Assembly (NCBI GenBank): GCA_030651765.1
Contig: JAUSBY010000003.1
Coordinates: 62,001 to 126,000 of the forward strand
Direction of reading: 5' to 3'
Origin: Coriobacteriia bacterium
Lineage (GTDB): Bacteria > Actinomycetota > Coriobacteriia > Anaerosomatales > Anaerosomataceae
DNA: 64,000 nt
Both the position numbers and the translations under genes were made by a program. Of the stretch, positions 23,360 to 32,110 are shown one piece after another. Positions within the stretch are counted from its first letter, which is position 1, and each line of letters opens with the position of its first letter. Below the pieces are notes generated by a model. That model made no database searches and had not been told where the DNA came from. It worked only from the letters and a program-made list of their open reading frames with translations.

Positions 23360-24457
23360 CGGCCGACCCGGTTGCCCACCGAGCTCGGGGAACGCGCGCA
23401 ACACCATGTCGACCAACCGGTCCGGGGACCGTGTGAGCGCATCTGTGGCGGGGATGCCGAGTTCGGACTCGTATCGCTCGATGGCCTCGGTGACCTCGGC
23501 ATCGGTCATGTCCTCATGGTTGATCGTCAGACCGATGACCTTCGTGTAGGGCGCGAAGGTCTCGATGAGGAATACCTCGCTCGCCGGGGTCGGCATGGGG
23601 AAGTCGGGGAAATCGCCGAGCTTCTGGCGCGCTGGCGCATGCTGTAGGATGACCGCGCTGGCACGGCTACCTCGCAGGATGAAGGCCGAGGACATGTAGG
23701 CGGGGTGGCTCAGCGCGCCCTGCCCTTCGATGACGATGATGTCGGGGTGCTCGCCCTCGAAGGCCTCCACCACGGTGGCCTCCATCTCGCCTGAGCTGAA
23801 CTGCGCGGGGATGGCGTCGAGCGCCACGCCGTAGCGAGCACCCTGTATCATGGCCGTCTGTCCCGTGCCGACGAGGACCGCCTTGATCCCGCGATCGTTG
23901 AGAGCGGCCACGAGGACCGTCGCCGTGGTGCGCTTGCCGATCGCGCTGTCGGTCCCGAGAATCGCGATCCGCGGACAGGTGACCGTGGCGATGCGGCCTG
24001 TGAACAGTCGGAGGTCCTTCTTCGCCCTCGGCCGACGCACGTCGAGTATCGTCACGCCGTGCGCCGCCGCCGCCACCGCGAACACCGCTTCGTCGTTCAG
24101 GAACTCGTGGAGGCCGTTGACGACGTGCATTCCGCGGTCGATTGCCTCGAATACGGCGCGACGCTCGAGGGTGGAGAGCAGCCCACTGGAGGGTGCGAGC
24201 CCGATGATGAAGAAGTCCGGAACACGCCCCGCCAGGGCGATCGCGTCCACCAGGTCGGCACAGATCGGGATGCCGTTGGGTGCGTCGCCGAGCACCTCGC
24301 CCGCGTCCATGCCCGACTTCGTACTATCGATCACCGACAGGATCTCGTACTTCTCCGAATGGCGCACCAGGCCATTCGCGGTCTTGCCGTCGGGGGCGCC
24401 GAAGTTCGCTTCACAGTAGACGACGGCAGTAGAGCCCGCCGGGGCGTCATCATTCAT
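23345..24457 (-). CDS. DUF1611-family P-loop protein
   Basis: A 370-aa protein. An N-terminal Rossmann-like domain (VVYCEANFGAPDGKTANGLVR, EILSVIDS) is followed by a P-loop domain with ILGTDSAIGKRTTATVL and later VLVGTGQTAMIQG and IIVIEGQGALSHPAY. These are the marks of DUF1611, whose DgcN member is an N-acyltransferase for D-glutamate. The substrate here is not known; the overlapping M19 dipeptidase gene suggests D-amino-acid or muropeptide use. Start ATG 24457 with GAGAGG about 10 bases upstream. Confidence 0.82.
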   Translation of the reverse strand: MNDDAPAGSTAVVYCEANFGAPDGKTANGLVRHSEKYEILSVIDSTKSGMDAGEVLGDAPNGIPICADLVDAIALAGRVPDFFIIGLAPSSGLLSTLERRAVFEAIDRGMHVVNGLHEFLNDEAVFAVAAAAHGVTILDVRRPRAKKDLRLFTGRIATVTCPRIAILGTDSAIGKRTTATVLVAALNDRGIKAVLVGTGQTAMIQGARYGVALDAIPAQFSSGEMEATVVEAFEGEHPDIIVIEGQGALSHPAYMSSAFILRGSRASAVILQHAPARQKLGDFPDFPMPTPASEVFLIETFAPYTKVIGLTINHEDMTDAEVTEAIERYESELGIPATDALTRSPDRLVDMVLRAFPELGGQPGRPLVEG

Positions 24458-24543
24458 GGGGAACCATCCTCTCCAGTCTTAGAGCATATGCCCGCAGCTG
24501 GCGAACGGCATCACCATGGGTCGCTTGGATGTCCACTCGCGTA

Positions 24544-24572
24544 TCGCCGCGCGCGGGCACGCCTGCTATACT
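24544..24572 (+). promoter_or_regulatory. tRNA-Ser(CGA) promoter
   Basis: TATACT (24567-24572), 34 bases before the tRNA, with a weak TCGCCG -35 at a 17-base spacing. The layout copies the promoter of tRNA-Ser(GGA). Confidence 0.55.
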
Positions 24573-24606
24573 CCGTAGCCGTCGCGCTGCGGCGCGGCGC
24601 CATCGC

Positions 24607-24699
24607 GGAGGGGTGGCAGAGTGGTTGAATGCGGCGGTCTCGAAAACCGTTGTGCGGGTATCCCCCGTACCGAGGGTTCGAATCCCTCCCCCTCCGCCA
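24607..24699 (+). tRNA. tRNA-Ser(CGA)
   Basis: A 93-nt class II tRNA: GGAGGGG pairs with CCCCTCC, discriminator G, encoded CCA (24697-24699). The anticodon CGA (24641-24643) reads UCG. The 5' half is nearly the same as tRNA-Ser(TGA) at 2180-2269. A weak GCCCTG/CAGGGC hairpin at 24718-24746 may end the transcript. Confidence 0.97.
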
Positions 24700-24856
24700 C
24701 ATAGACCGTGTGAAGAGGCCCTGTCCGCTGAGCACGTGGGCAGGGCTCTCGGCTCCCCGGGTACCCCCCGGGAATGCGCGCTGAGGAGAACCGGAGGCGT
24801 CGCCGGCAACTCAAGGGGTAGTCGGTAGGCAGGTGCCGCGAGCCGACCCATTTCTC

Positions 24857-25570
24857 TCAGTCGTCATCATCATCGTTGCTGTCCCTGCCCAGCCCCAGAC
24901 CGGGCTTGTCGCCATCAGAAGGGGGCGGATCGCCGGCGGATACGACATACAGGACCGTGCTTCCCTCGGCGGCCTCACCGCCTGCGGAAGGCTCCTGCCG
25001 GAGGATCGTTCCCGCTTTGACTCGGGATGAGTACTCGGGAGGAAGTGCCTGCGGTAGCACAGCCGTGGGGCTCTCGACAGCGAGGGGTCCGAGCGTCGCA
25101 GGTAGCACAGCGGTGGCATCCAGACCTTGGTCTTCCGCAACTGCCAGAAGACTCCGTCGCATCTCCTCAGCGGTTGCGAAGCGGTCTTCCGCGCGTTTGG
25201 GCCGCCGACAAGGCTGCGCTCACCTGCACGCCGATGTCGGCGACCCGGCTTGAAGGCAGCGCGCCCTCTCGCGTGATCAGCTCCATGAGATCTTCGCCCT
25301 CCAGGTACTCCATCACGATGAAGTACGTGAGTCGTCCTCGCCCCAGTCATAGATCGTGACTGTGTAGGGACTCTGGAGGTCAGCGGCGGCCTCCGCTTCC
25401 TGCCGGAAGCGCGCGGCGAACGCGGGATCAGCGGCGTACTGAGTGTGCATCACTTTGACGGCGACGGTGCGACCGAGCACCTCGTCGAGGGCCCTGTACA
25501 CGTCCGCCATGCCGCCGGCCCCGACTCTCTCGGTCAACCGATATCTGCCGCCCAACACGGTGCCTTCCAC
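24857..25570 (-). pseudogene. serine/threonine protein kinase pseudogene with deleted catalytic core
   Basis: Parts of a PknB-like kinase remain in order but in different frames. From a GTG at 25570: LGGRYRLTERVGAGGMADVY (glycine loop) and TVAVKVM (ATP lysine). Near 25325 the frame shifts and continues as LTYFIVMEYLEGEDLMELIT and ADIGVQVSAALSAAQ. At about 25200 the sequence jumps, again out of frame, to KRAEDRFATAEEMRRSL, the last helix of kinase domains, then a PASTA-like segment (VKAGTILRQEPSAGG) and an acidic end. The catalytic loop, DFG and activation segment, over 100 residues, are missing. The gene cannot make an active kinase. Confidence 0.8.
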
Positions 25571-25752
25571 GAGGCTGTACTCCCACTCGACGAAGCGTGC
25601 TCACTGAAGGACATTCCACAAGGAACCCGGCCCGTGTCGATTTCGCAGGCTTGGAATCATCAGCGGTTGGCGACTACTTCGACGACGCGACATCGACGAC
25701 ATGGGGCATCAAGACCTTCAGAGCGCGATAGAGCACACAACGGAGGCTGAGC

Positions 25753-27033
25753 ATGTCTCACGTCGCAATGAGGTCTGGCTACGCAGAGTTCGTCGACCGG
25801 CTGAACCGCTTCCCCCAGGGCGCGCCCCCTTCGGAAACCCTCTACAAGATCCTTGAGGTGCTCGTCAGCGAGCGCGAAGCTCAGATACTGGCACTGCTCC
25901 CGATCCGGCCCTTCACGGCCCCACAGGCAGCTCGTCTCCTGAAGCTGAGCGTGGCCGAGACCCGCACGGTCTTAGACGAGCTCGCCGGCCGCGCCGTCCT
26001 CGTCGACACGGAGCGCGACGGTGAGACGACCTACGCCCTGCCACCGCCGATGGCAGGGTTCTTCGAGTTCTCGATGATGCGCATGCGCGGTGACATCGAC
26101 CAGAAGCTGCTGGCCGAGTTGTTCTACCAGTACCTGAACGTCGAAGAGGAGTTCATCAAGGACTTGTTCGTCAGGGGCGAGACGCAGGCCGGCCGGGTGT
26201 TCGTGCACGAGCCGGTGCTGACGAATGAGAACGCGCTTCACGTCCTCGACTACGAACGCGCAAGCGAGGTCATCACGTCTGCGACGCACCGGGGAATCGG
26301 GATGTGCTACTGCCGGCACAAGATGATGCATGTCGGCCGCAGTTGCGAGGCCCCCATGGATATCTGCATGACCTTCAACGGGGCTGCGTCCTCGCTGATA
26401 CGGCACGGCTACGCGCGTGAGGTGGACGTTGCCGAGGGGCTCGACCTGCTGCAGCAGGCCTACGAGCAGAACCTGGTGCAGTTTGGCGAGAACGTCCGCG
26501 AGCAGGTCAGCTTCATCTGCAACTGTTGCGGGTGCTGCTGTGAGGCGATGATCGCGGCGCGCAAGTTCGGACTGCTCAACCCCGTGCACACGTCGAACTT
26601 CCTGCCCGTGATCGACGCGGCTACGTGCAACGGGTGCGGCCGGTGCGTGAACATCTGTCCCGTTGGGGCGATGGCTCTCGTTTCGGCCAATGACCCACAC
26701 GATCCGAAGTCCCGGGTCGCGCGGGTCGCCGAGGAGATCTGCCTTGGATGCGGCGTCTGCGTGCGGGCGTGCTCGTCAAGCGCGCTCAGTCTGCGTTCCC
26801 GTCCGGCGCGCGTCATCACGCCACTCAACTCGACCCACCGCATCATCGTGATGGCGATCGAACGCGGGAACCTTCAGGATCTGGTCTTCGACAAGCGGGT
26901 GCTGTGGAATCACCGCGCGCTTGCGGCACTGCTCGGTGTGGTGCTGAAGCTGCCGCCGACGAAGCAGGCACTTGCCAGCCAGCAGTTGAAGTCACGATAC
27001 CTGGAGTACCTGATCGCCAGAGTGGCGCCGTAG
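25753..27033 (+). CDS. 4Fe-4S binding protein with N-terminal winged-helix-like domain
   Basis: A 426-aa protein. Residues 40-100 look like a winged helix (REAQILALLPIRPFTAPQAARLLKLSVAETRTVLDELAGRAVL). Then come three cysteine groups: CYCRHKMMH with C198 and C205, the dense CNCCGCCC at 256-263, and two ferredoxin motifs (CNGCGRCVNICP at 292, CLGCGVCVRAC near 331) for two 4Fe-4S clusters. The C terminus is helical. GGAGG lies 7 bases before the ATG. It resembles uncharacterised anaerobe ferredoxin-like proteins; an electron-transfer or redox-sensing role is inferred. The next gene is 84 bases on. Confidence 0.8.
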   Translation: MSHVAMRSGYAEFVDRLNRFPQGAPPSETLYKILEVLVSEREAQILALLPIRPFTAPQAARLLKLSVAETRTVLDELAGRAVLVDTERDGETTYALPPPMAGFFEFSMMRMRGDIDQKLLAELFYQYLNVEEEFIKDLFVRGETQAGRVFVHEPVLTNENALHVLDYERASEVITSATHRGIGMCYCRHKMMHVGRSCEAPMDICMTFNGAASSLIRHGYAREVDVAEGLDLLQQAYEQNLVQFGENVREQVSFICNCCGCCCEAMIAARKFGLLNPVHTSNFLPVIDAATCNGCGRCVNICPVGAMALVSANDPHDPKSRVARVAEEICLGCGVCVRACSSSALSLRSRPARVITPLNSTHRIIVMAIERGNLQDLVFDKRVLWNHRALAALLGVVLKLPPTKQALASQQLKSRYLEYLIARVAP

Positions 27034-27117
27034 CGGCCGCTGCACTGCCGAACTGCGGCGGAACCTGTTCGGGAACACTCTGTGTGACCACTGCGGCCGA
27101 CATAGGGACACCGCACC

Positions 27118-28149
27118 ATGACCGAGCTTCTTGCAGCAACTGCGCGCTCCGCGCCGATACGGCACAGACTTGCGAAGCTATGGAATCCCGGCTGGTATCA
27201 GGACGGCCGCAAGAGGCAGGGTTACTTCGAGGGGTGGTACTTCAAGTGCGTCGACGCTGGCGCACAGCATGCCGTCGCTCTCATCCCCGGCATCTCGCTG
27301 ACACCCGACGGGGAAGGATCTCACGCCTTCGTCCAGCTTATTCGCGCCGGTGGCCGCACGGCGTACTGGGAGTATCCGGCCGAGGAGTTCCGCTTTGCGC
27401 CCGACCGATTCGAGATCGAGGTGGGACCCAACCGGTTCTCCTCGGCAGGGGCATGGCTCGATATGGACGGTGCGGAGGGTCGGGTGACAGGCGAGCTGCG
27501 ATTCGGCGACTGGGTCGCCTGGCCGGTCGGGTTGCTCTCTCCGGGCGTCATGGGTTGGTATCGGTTCGTGCCGTTCATGGAGACGTACCACGGCGTGCTG
27601 GGGCTCGACCACACGGTGGACGGTGAGCTCGAGATCGATGGTAGCGTGCTCGATTTTGGCGGTGGACGCGGCTACGTCGAGAAGGACTGGGGCCGGTCGT
27701 TTCCGAGTGCCTGGGTGTGGGCGCAGAGCAACCACTTCGATTCGGGCGGAACCTCGGTGATGATCTCGGTGGCACGCATCCCGTGGCTCGGCGGGTCGTT
27801 CGTCGGCTACATCGTGGGGCTGCTGCATGACGGGACGCTCCACGAGTTCACCACCTACAACGGGGCGAGAATGCGTGCATTCTCCATTCGCGACGGCGAG
27901 GCGCGTATGACCCTCGAGCGGGCTGGTCTGCGGCTCGAACTCACCGTCGAGGGTGCACATCCGGGAGAGCTCCGCTCGCCGCTGCTCGGCTCGATGGACG
28001 GCACCGTGTGGGAGAGTCTCGATGCGCACATCGGTGTGACGCTGCGCCAGGGAGAATCGCTGGTGTTCGGGGGCCGAGGACTGCACGCAGGCGTGGAACT
28101 CATGGACGAGTCCGGAGACCTCGAGGCCGGACTCAAACTGAGACGGTAG
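27118..28149 (+). CDS. tocopherol cyclase-like protein
   Basis: A 343-aa protein. KRQGYFEGWYFKCVDA near the N terminus, GVMGWYRFVPFMETYHGVLGLDHTV in the middle, and GGRGYVEKDWGRSFPSAWVWAQSNHF match the tocopherol cyclase-like (lipocalin-like) family. Many bacteria carry members without making tocopherol, so the substrate is probably another lipid and is unknown. ATG 27118 has AGGGA 9 bases upstream. It is co-directional with the Fe-S protein gene and convergent with PBP1A. Confidence 0.85.
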   Translation: MTELLAATARSAPIRHRLAKLWNPGWYQDGRKRQGYFEGWYFKCVDAGAQHAVALIPGISLTPDGEGSHAFVQLIRAGGRTAYWEYPAEEFRFAPDRFEIEVGPNRFSSAGAWLDMDGAEGRVTGELRFGDWVAWPVGLLSPGVMGWYRFVPFMETYHGVLGLDHTVDGELEIDGSVLDFGGGRGYVEKDWGRSFPSAWVWAQSNHFDSGGTSVMISVARIPWLGGSFVGYIVGLLHDGTLHEFTTYNGARMRAFSIRDGEARMTLERAGLRLELTVEGAHPGELRSPLLGSMDGTVWESLDAHIGVTLRQGESLVFGGRGLHAGVELMDESGDLEAGLKLRR

Positions 28150-28172
28150 ATTCCTCGCATGCGGCGAGCGCG

Positions 28173-30332
28173 TCAGGGGTCGCTGGCATCAGGTTCCGGT
28201 GGTGATTCGGGAGGGGGAGGTGGAGGCGGCTCAGGTTCGGGTTCCGGCTCGGGTTCGGGAGCGGGAGGTTCAGGCGGAGCTTCCGGTTCGGGAGCTGGAG
28301 GTTCAATCGCCGGTTCGGGTTGGGGAGCCGATACAGGTGTCGGCTCCGGCTCCGATGATGCTGCGGAAGGACCTGCCCACCGCTTCTTCGGAGGCGAGAG
28401 CTTGTTCGCGTACACGGGAGGGTCCACGCGTTCGAAGGCGAGGGCCGGCGCGTCCGCGAGAGCGCCCCGCATGAACTCCGCCCAGATCGGGGCAGCCAGC
28501 GTTCCGCCGAAGCCTCTCCGGCCGTGCACGTTGCGCATCGAGATCTCTTCCTGGTAATGGCCGACCCACACTGCCGTCGTGAGATCGGGTGTATAGCCCG
28601 CGAACCATGCGTCTCTGTAGTTCTGGCTGGTGCCGGTCTTTCCGGCGGCTGGCCGGCCGATGCTCGCGGAGCGACCGGTGCCGCTTGTGATCACTCCTCG
28701 AAGTATGTCGGTGGCAGCATACGCGATCTCGGGGGCGAGTGCCCTCCGGCCCTCCGGCACGGCTTCGAAGACGACCTCGCCGCTCCGGTCTATCACCTTG
28801 GTGATCGCCACGGGTGGGAAGTACTCGCCGTTCGTGGCGAGGGTACCGAATGCTGACGCCATTTCGAGTGGCGTGACATTCTGACTTCCGAGGGCGATGG
28901 AAGGAAATGGAGGGATCGTAGTCCGGATGCCCATGCGTTGGGCCACCTCGGTCACCTTTTCGGCTCCGGCGCTCTGCTCGTCATTCAGTGCCCAAACAAG
29001 CCGGGCGAAGGCCGTGTTCACGGAGGCCTGGGTGGCCTTCTCCATCGTGATCATTCCGCGGCCCCGACCCTCGCTGTTCGAGACCTCCCATTCCTCGGGC
29101 TCCGTCGGAATGGAACATGGCGATGATGAGTCAAGGTACTGGCTGGGGGAGACTCCCGCCTCAAGGGCCGCAACGAGAACGAACGCTTTGAAGGACGACC
29201 CCGGTTGCCTGCGCCCCTGCGTCGCGAGATTGAACTTGTTGACACTGTAGTCCTCGCCGCCGACCATCGCTTTGATGTGACCGCTGCGCGGATCTATCGA
29301 CACGAGCGCGGCATCAGGATCGTCCGGCTGATCCAGGAACCCGAACACGGCATCCTCGGCCAGTCCCTGCATTCTGCTGTCGAGGGTCGTATAGACCTCC
29401 AGCCCGCCTTCGAAGACGAGCGAAGGGCCGTACCGGTCCTGAAGGAGCCTCTTCACGTGCGAGACGAAATACGGAGCCGACAGTACTCCGTTATCGAAGT
29501 ACGGCTCCGGGTTCAGCTCTACGGGAGTCGCAGCAGCCTCGTCATGCTCTTGCTGGGTGATGTATCCGTTGACGAGCATGCGAGACAGAACGCGGTCTCG
29601 GCGCTGTCTGGCTCCTTCGGGATTCACGAGGGGTGAGAGTCGTCCGGGCTGCTGGGGCAGGCCGGCAAGCAGTGCCGCCTCGGGAAGCGTGAGCTCCAGG
29701 GCATCTTTCGAGAAGTAGGTCCGTGCAGCGGCCTGGGCACCATACGCTCCCTCGCCGAAGTAGACGGCGTTGAGGTAGAGCTCAAGAATCTCTTCCTTGC
29801 TCTTCCGTCGTTCCAGCTCCATCGCGAGGAACGCCTCGCGCACCTTCCTGACCATGGAGATCTCTGTGCGTTCGTCAGCTAGGACCGTGTTACGGACGTA
29901 CTGCTGCGTGATGGTCGATGCGCCCTCCATGGCTTCACCCGTGCTGAGGTTCGTGACCGCAGCCCGCGCGATGCCCTGGACATCGACACCTTCGTGCATG
30001 AAGAAGCGCTCGTCTTCGATGGCGACGACGGCATCGGCGAGGTCTGTCGTGATCTGGGACAGGGGCACCACGGTGCGGTTCTCCAGGTAGAGGCGCGCGA
30101 GAAGCTTGCCGTCAGCCGAGTAGACCGTGGTCGCCTCCGGCACACGGAACGCGTCTGGCGATTCGTACTCGGGAAGATCCTCAAGCCACGTGTTGACAAC
30201 CGCATAGGCGGCACCGACGCCCAGGAGTGTCACCACTGCGACAGCAGCACCAAGGCCTCCGAGAAAGCCCAGGATGATGCGATGCGGTCGATGACTGCGG
30301 CGGTTACGGACTCTTCTGGCCGACATGTGCAC
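28173..30332 (-). CDS. class A penicillin-binding protein (PBP1A-like)
   Basis: A 719-aa bifunctional peptidoglycan synthase. One membrane helix (residues 20-45) is followed by a GT51 transglycosylase domain with EDERFFMHEGV and STITQQYVRN, then a transpeptidase domain with the SxxK serine in GSSFKAF, the SVN triad in QASVNTAF, and KTGTSQN. The last 70 residues are a low-complexity PEPEP tail, reflected in repetitive GGTTCGGG DNA at about 28200-28340. Start is GTG 30332 or ATG 30326; neither has a strong ribosome site. Divergent from the FAD/Rieske gene across a GTGAAC palindrome. Confidence 0.93.
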   Translation of the reverse strand: MHMSARRVRNRRSHRPHRIILGFLGGLGAAVAVVTLLGVGAAYAVVNTWLEDLPEYESPDAFRVPEATTVYSADGKLLARLYLENRTVVPLSQITTDLADAVVAIEDERFFMHEGVDVQGIARAAVTNLSTGEAMEGASTITQQYVRNTVLADERTEISMVRKVREAFLAMELERRKSKEEILELYLNAVYFGEGAYGAQAAARTYFSKDALELTLPEAALLAGLPQQPGRLSPLVNPEGARQRRDRVLSRMLVNGYITQQEHDEAAATPVELNPEPYFDNGVLSAPYFVSHVKRLLQDRYGPSLVFEGGLEVYTTLDSRMQGLAEDAVFGFLDQPDDPDAALVSIDPRSGHIKAMVGGEDYSVNKFNLATQGRRQPGSSFKAFVLVAALEAGVSPSQYLDSSSPCSIPTEPEEWEVSNSEGRGRGMITMEKATQASVNTAFARLVWALNDEQSAGAEKVTEVAQRMGIRTTIPPFPSIALGSQNVTPLEMASAFGTLATNGEYFPPVAITKVIDRSGEVVFEAVPEGRRALAPEIAYAATDILRGVITSGTGRSASIGRPAAGKTGTSQNYRDAWFAGYTPDLTTAVWVGHYQEEISMRNVHGRRGFGGTLAAPIWAEFMRGALADAPALAFERVDPPVYANKLSPPKKRWAGPSAASSEPEPTPVSAPQPEPAIEPPAPEPEAPPEPPAPEPEPEPEPEPPPPPPPESPPEPDASDP

Positions 30333-30410
30333 GAATCACTCGTCTCAGTTGCCCCGGGGCATGTATCCCCTCCGCGGGCGCCCGAGGAGCCTCGACCGTG
30401 CTTAAAGACG

Positions 30411-30427
30411 GTGAACAATCCGTTCAC
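30411..30427. promoter_or_regulatory. GTGAAC-N5-GTTCAC palindrome, copy 1
   Basis: A perfect 6-bp inverted repeat with spacer AATCC in the divergent region between PBP1A and the FAD/Rieske oxidoreductase. The same 17-mer recurs at 33691-33707 with one base changed, spacer included, also between divergent genes. Likely a shared operator. Confidence 0.6.
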
Positions 30428-30502
30428 ATTTCAGCGCGGCCCGGTGAACCGCGCTTTGGGTATGCAAGAAGGGGTTCGTAGGTGCGACGGAGGGCGTGGA
30501 CG

Positions 30503-32110
30503 ATGGATGCCGGGAGGCGTGAGTACATTCGTGAGGAAGTGTCATTGCCGGGCCGACCGGTGTCGTACTGGATCGACACCACCGACCCCGAGCCGCTTGA
30601 GGCGCTTGCAGGTACGACCGTCGACGTCGACGTCGCCATACTGGGTGGCGGAATCGCAGGAATCACTCTCGCCGATGAGCTGAAGCGCCTCGGCGCCTCG
30701 GTAGCCGTGATCGAGATGCGCCGCGTCGGATGCGGTGTCACCGGGCACACCACCGCGAAGATCACTGTCCAGCACGGCGAGATATACGCCGACCTCGAAG
30801 ATGCGCATGGTGGAGAAGCGGCCACGTTGTATGCGTCCGCTCAGAAGGCGGCTCTCGAGCACATCGCCGAGACGGTCGCTTGGCGCGGTATCGAGTGCGA
30901 TTTCGAGAGAGCGCCATCGTACCTGTTCGCCCAGAACGAAGCGTCGCGAGAATCCCTGGAGAGGGAGGCGGAGGCGGCGCAGCGGGCAGGTGTGCCCATG
31001 GAACTGCTGGACAATGCTCCGTTGCCGTTCCCGACCACGTGTGGCGTTCGCCTCGTCGACCAGGCTCTGTTCCACCCGCTTCGCTACCTGCTCGCACTCG
31101 CAGACGGCATCCCCGGTGATGGCAGCCACATCTTCGAGCGCACACGCGCACTTGAGATCGACGGGCACGAAGGTCGGGGTATCGTGACGACCGATCGGGG
31201 ACTCGTGCGGGCGGACCACATCGTCTTAGCGACGCACTACCCCTTCTACGACAAGGCTGCCCTCTTCACCCGCATGCACGCCGAGCGGTCCTACGCGTTG
31301 GCCGTCGATCTCGCCGAGCCTCCTGACGCGGGGATGTACTACTCGTCCGAGGAGGGGGGACGCTCCTTGCGGTGGCATCCCGTTGCAGATGGCGGGCTGG
31401 CGGTCGTGGCGGGCGAGGGCCACAAAGCGGGACAGGGCGGCGATGAGCGTGAGCGGTATCGGGCTCTCGCTCGCTGGGCCGGTGAGCACCTCGGCGCAGA
31501 CAGCGTCACGCACCACTGGTCTACCCAGGACAACCATTCCGTCGACCGGCTCCCGTTCGTCGGTCAGATGCCGGGCACGCCGACCGTTTGGGTTGCGACA
31601 GGCTTCGGTTCTTGGGGGATGACCAACGGCACGGTGGCGGCCACGATGCTGGCCGGTCGGATCGCCGGCACCGCGAGCGAACTCGATGACCTGCTCAGCC
31701 CGTCCCGGGTCAACCCGGGTGCCTCGGCCAAGTCGTTCCTCCGGGAGAATCTCGATGTGGCCGCACACTTCGTCGGCGACAAGCTGTCCTCTCCCGACAA
31801 GGTCCCGATCGATCAGATACCGATCGGCGTAGGCCGTGTGATCGCTGCAGAGGAAGGCCGGGTCGCCGTATATCGGGCGAGCGCGGCCGAGGTCCACACG
31901 CTCTCTCCCAGGTGCACCCATCTCGGGTGCGAACTGCACTTCAACATCGCCGAGAAGACGTGGGACTGCCCCTGCCACGGCGGGCGTTTCACCGCCGAGG
32001 GGATGGTCGTGCAGGGTCCGCCGGTGCGCGACCTGACCCGGAAGACCGAATCAGGTGACGACGCGCCCACAGCAGGACCAGCGAAGCGTCCTACTGGCGG
32101 AGCTCTGTAG
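30503..32110 (+). CDS. FAD-dependent oxidoreductase with C-terminal Rieske domain
   Basis: A 535-aa two-domain protein. Residues 30-400 are a DAO-type FAD domain (VAILGGGIAGITLADELKRLG; VGCGVTGHTTAKIT; ATGFGSWGMTNGT). The last 110 residues form a Rieske 2Fe-2S domain with CTHLGCEL and CPCHGGRF, giving the two Cys-x-His pairs. Similar proteins occur in many actinobacteria; their substrate is not settled. ATG 30503 has GGAGG 9 bases upstream; a GTG at 30482 is in frame. The 3' end overlaps the convergent mgtC gene by 20 bases. Confidence 0.9.
   Translation: MDAGRREYIREEVSLPGRPVSYWIDTTDPEPLEALAGTTVDVDVAILGGGIAGITLADELKRLGASVAVIEMRRVGCGVTGHTTAKITVQHGEIYADLEDAHGGEAATLYASAQKAALEHIAETVAWRGIECDFERAPSYLFAQNEASRESLEREAEAAQRAGVPMELLDNAPLPFPTTCGVRLVDQALFHPLRYLLALADGIPGDGSHIFERTRALEIDGHEGRGIVTTDRGLVRADHIVLATHYPFYDKAALFTRMHAERSYALAVDLAEPPDAGMYYSSEEGGRSLRWHPVADGGLAVVAGEGHKAGQGGDERERYRALARWAGEHLGADSVTHHWSTQDNHSVDRLPFVGQMPGTPTVWVATGFGSWGMTNGTVAATMLAGRIAGTASELDDLLSPSRVNPGASAKSFLRENLDVAAHFVGDKLSSPDKVPIDQIPIGVGRVIAAEEGRVAVYRASAAEVHTLSPRCTHLGCELHFNIAEKTWDCPCHGGRFTAEGMVVQGPPVRDLTRKTESGDDAPTAGPAKRPTGGAL

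Noticed and set aside
24544-24860. tRNA-Ser(CGA) as an integration site
   Set aside because: No integrase and no repeat of the tRNA 3' end was found downstream.
24700-25620. Separate short genes in the kinase remnant region
   Set aside because: The pieces line up in order as one kinase in different frames, so they are better read as one pseudogene.
28173-28400. Repetitive GGTTCGGG DNA as a candidate repeat element
   Set aside because: It encodes the PEPEP tail of PBP1A, in frame, and needs no separate explanation.
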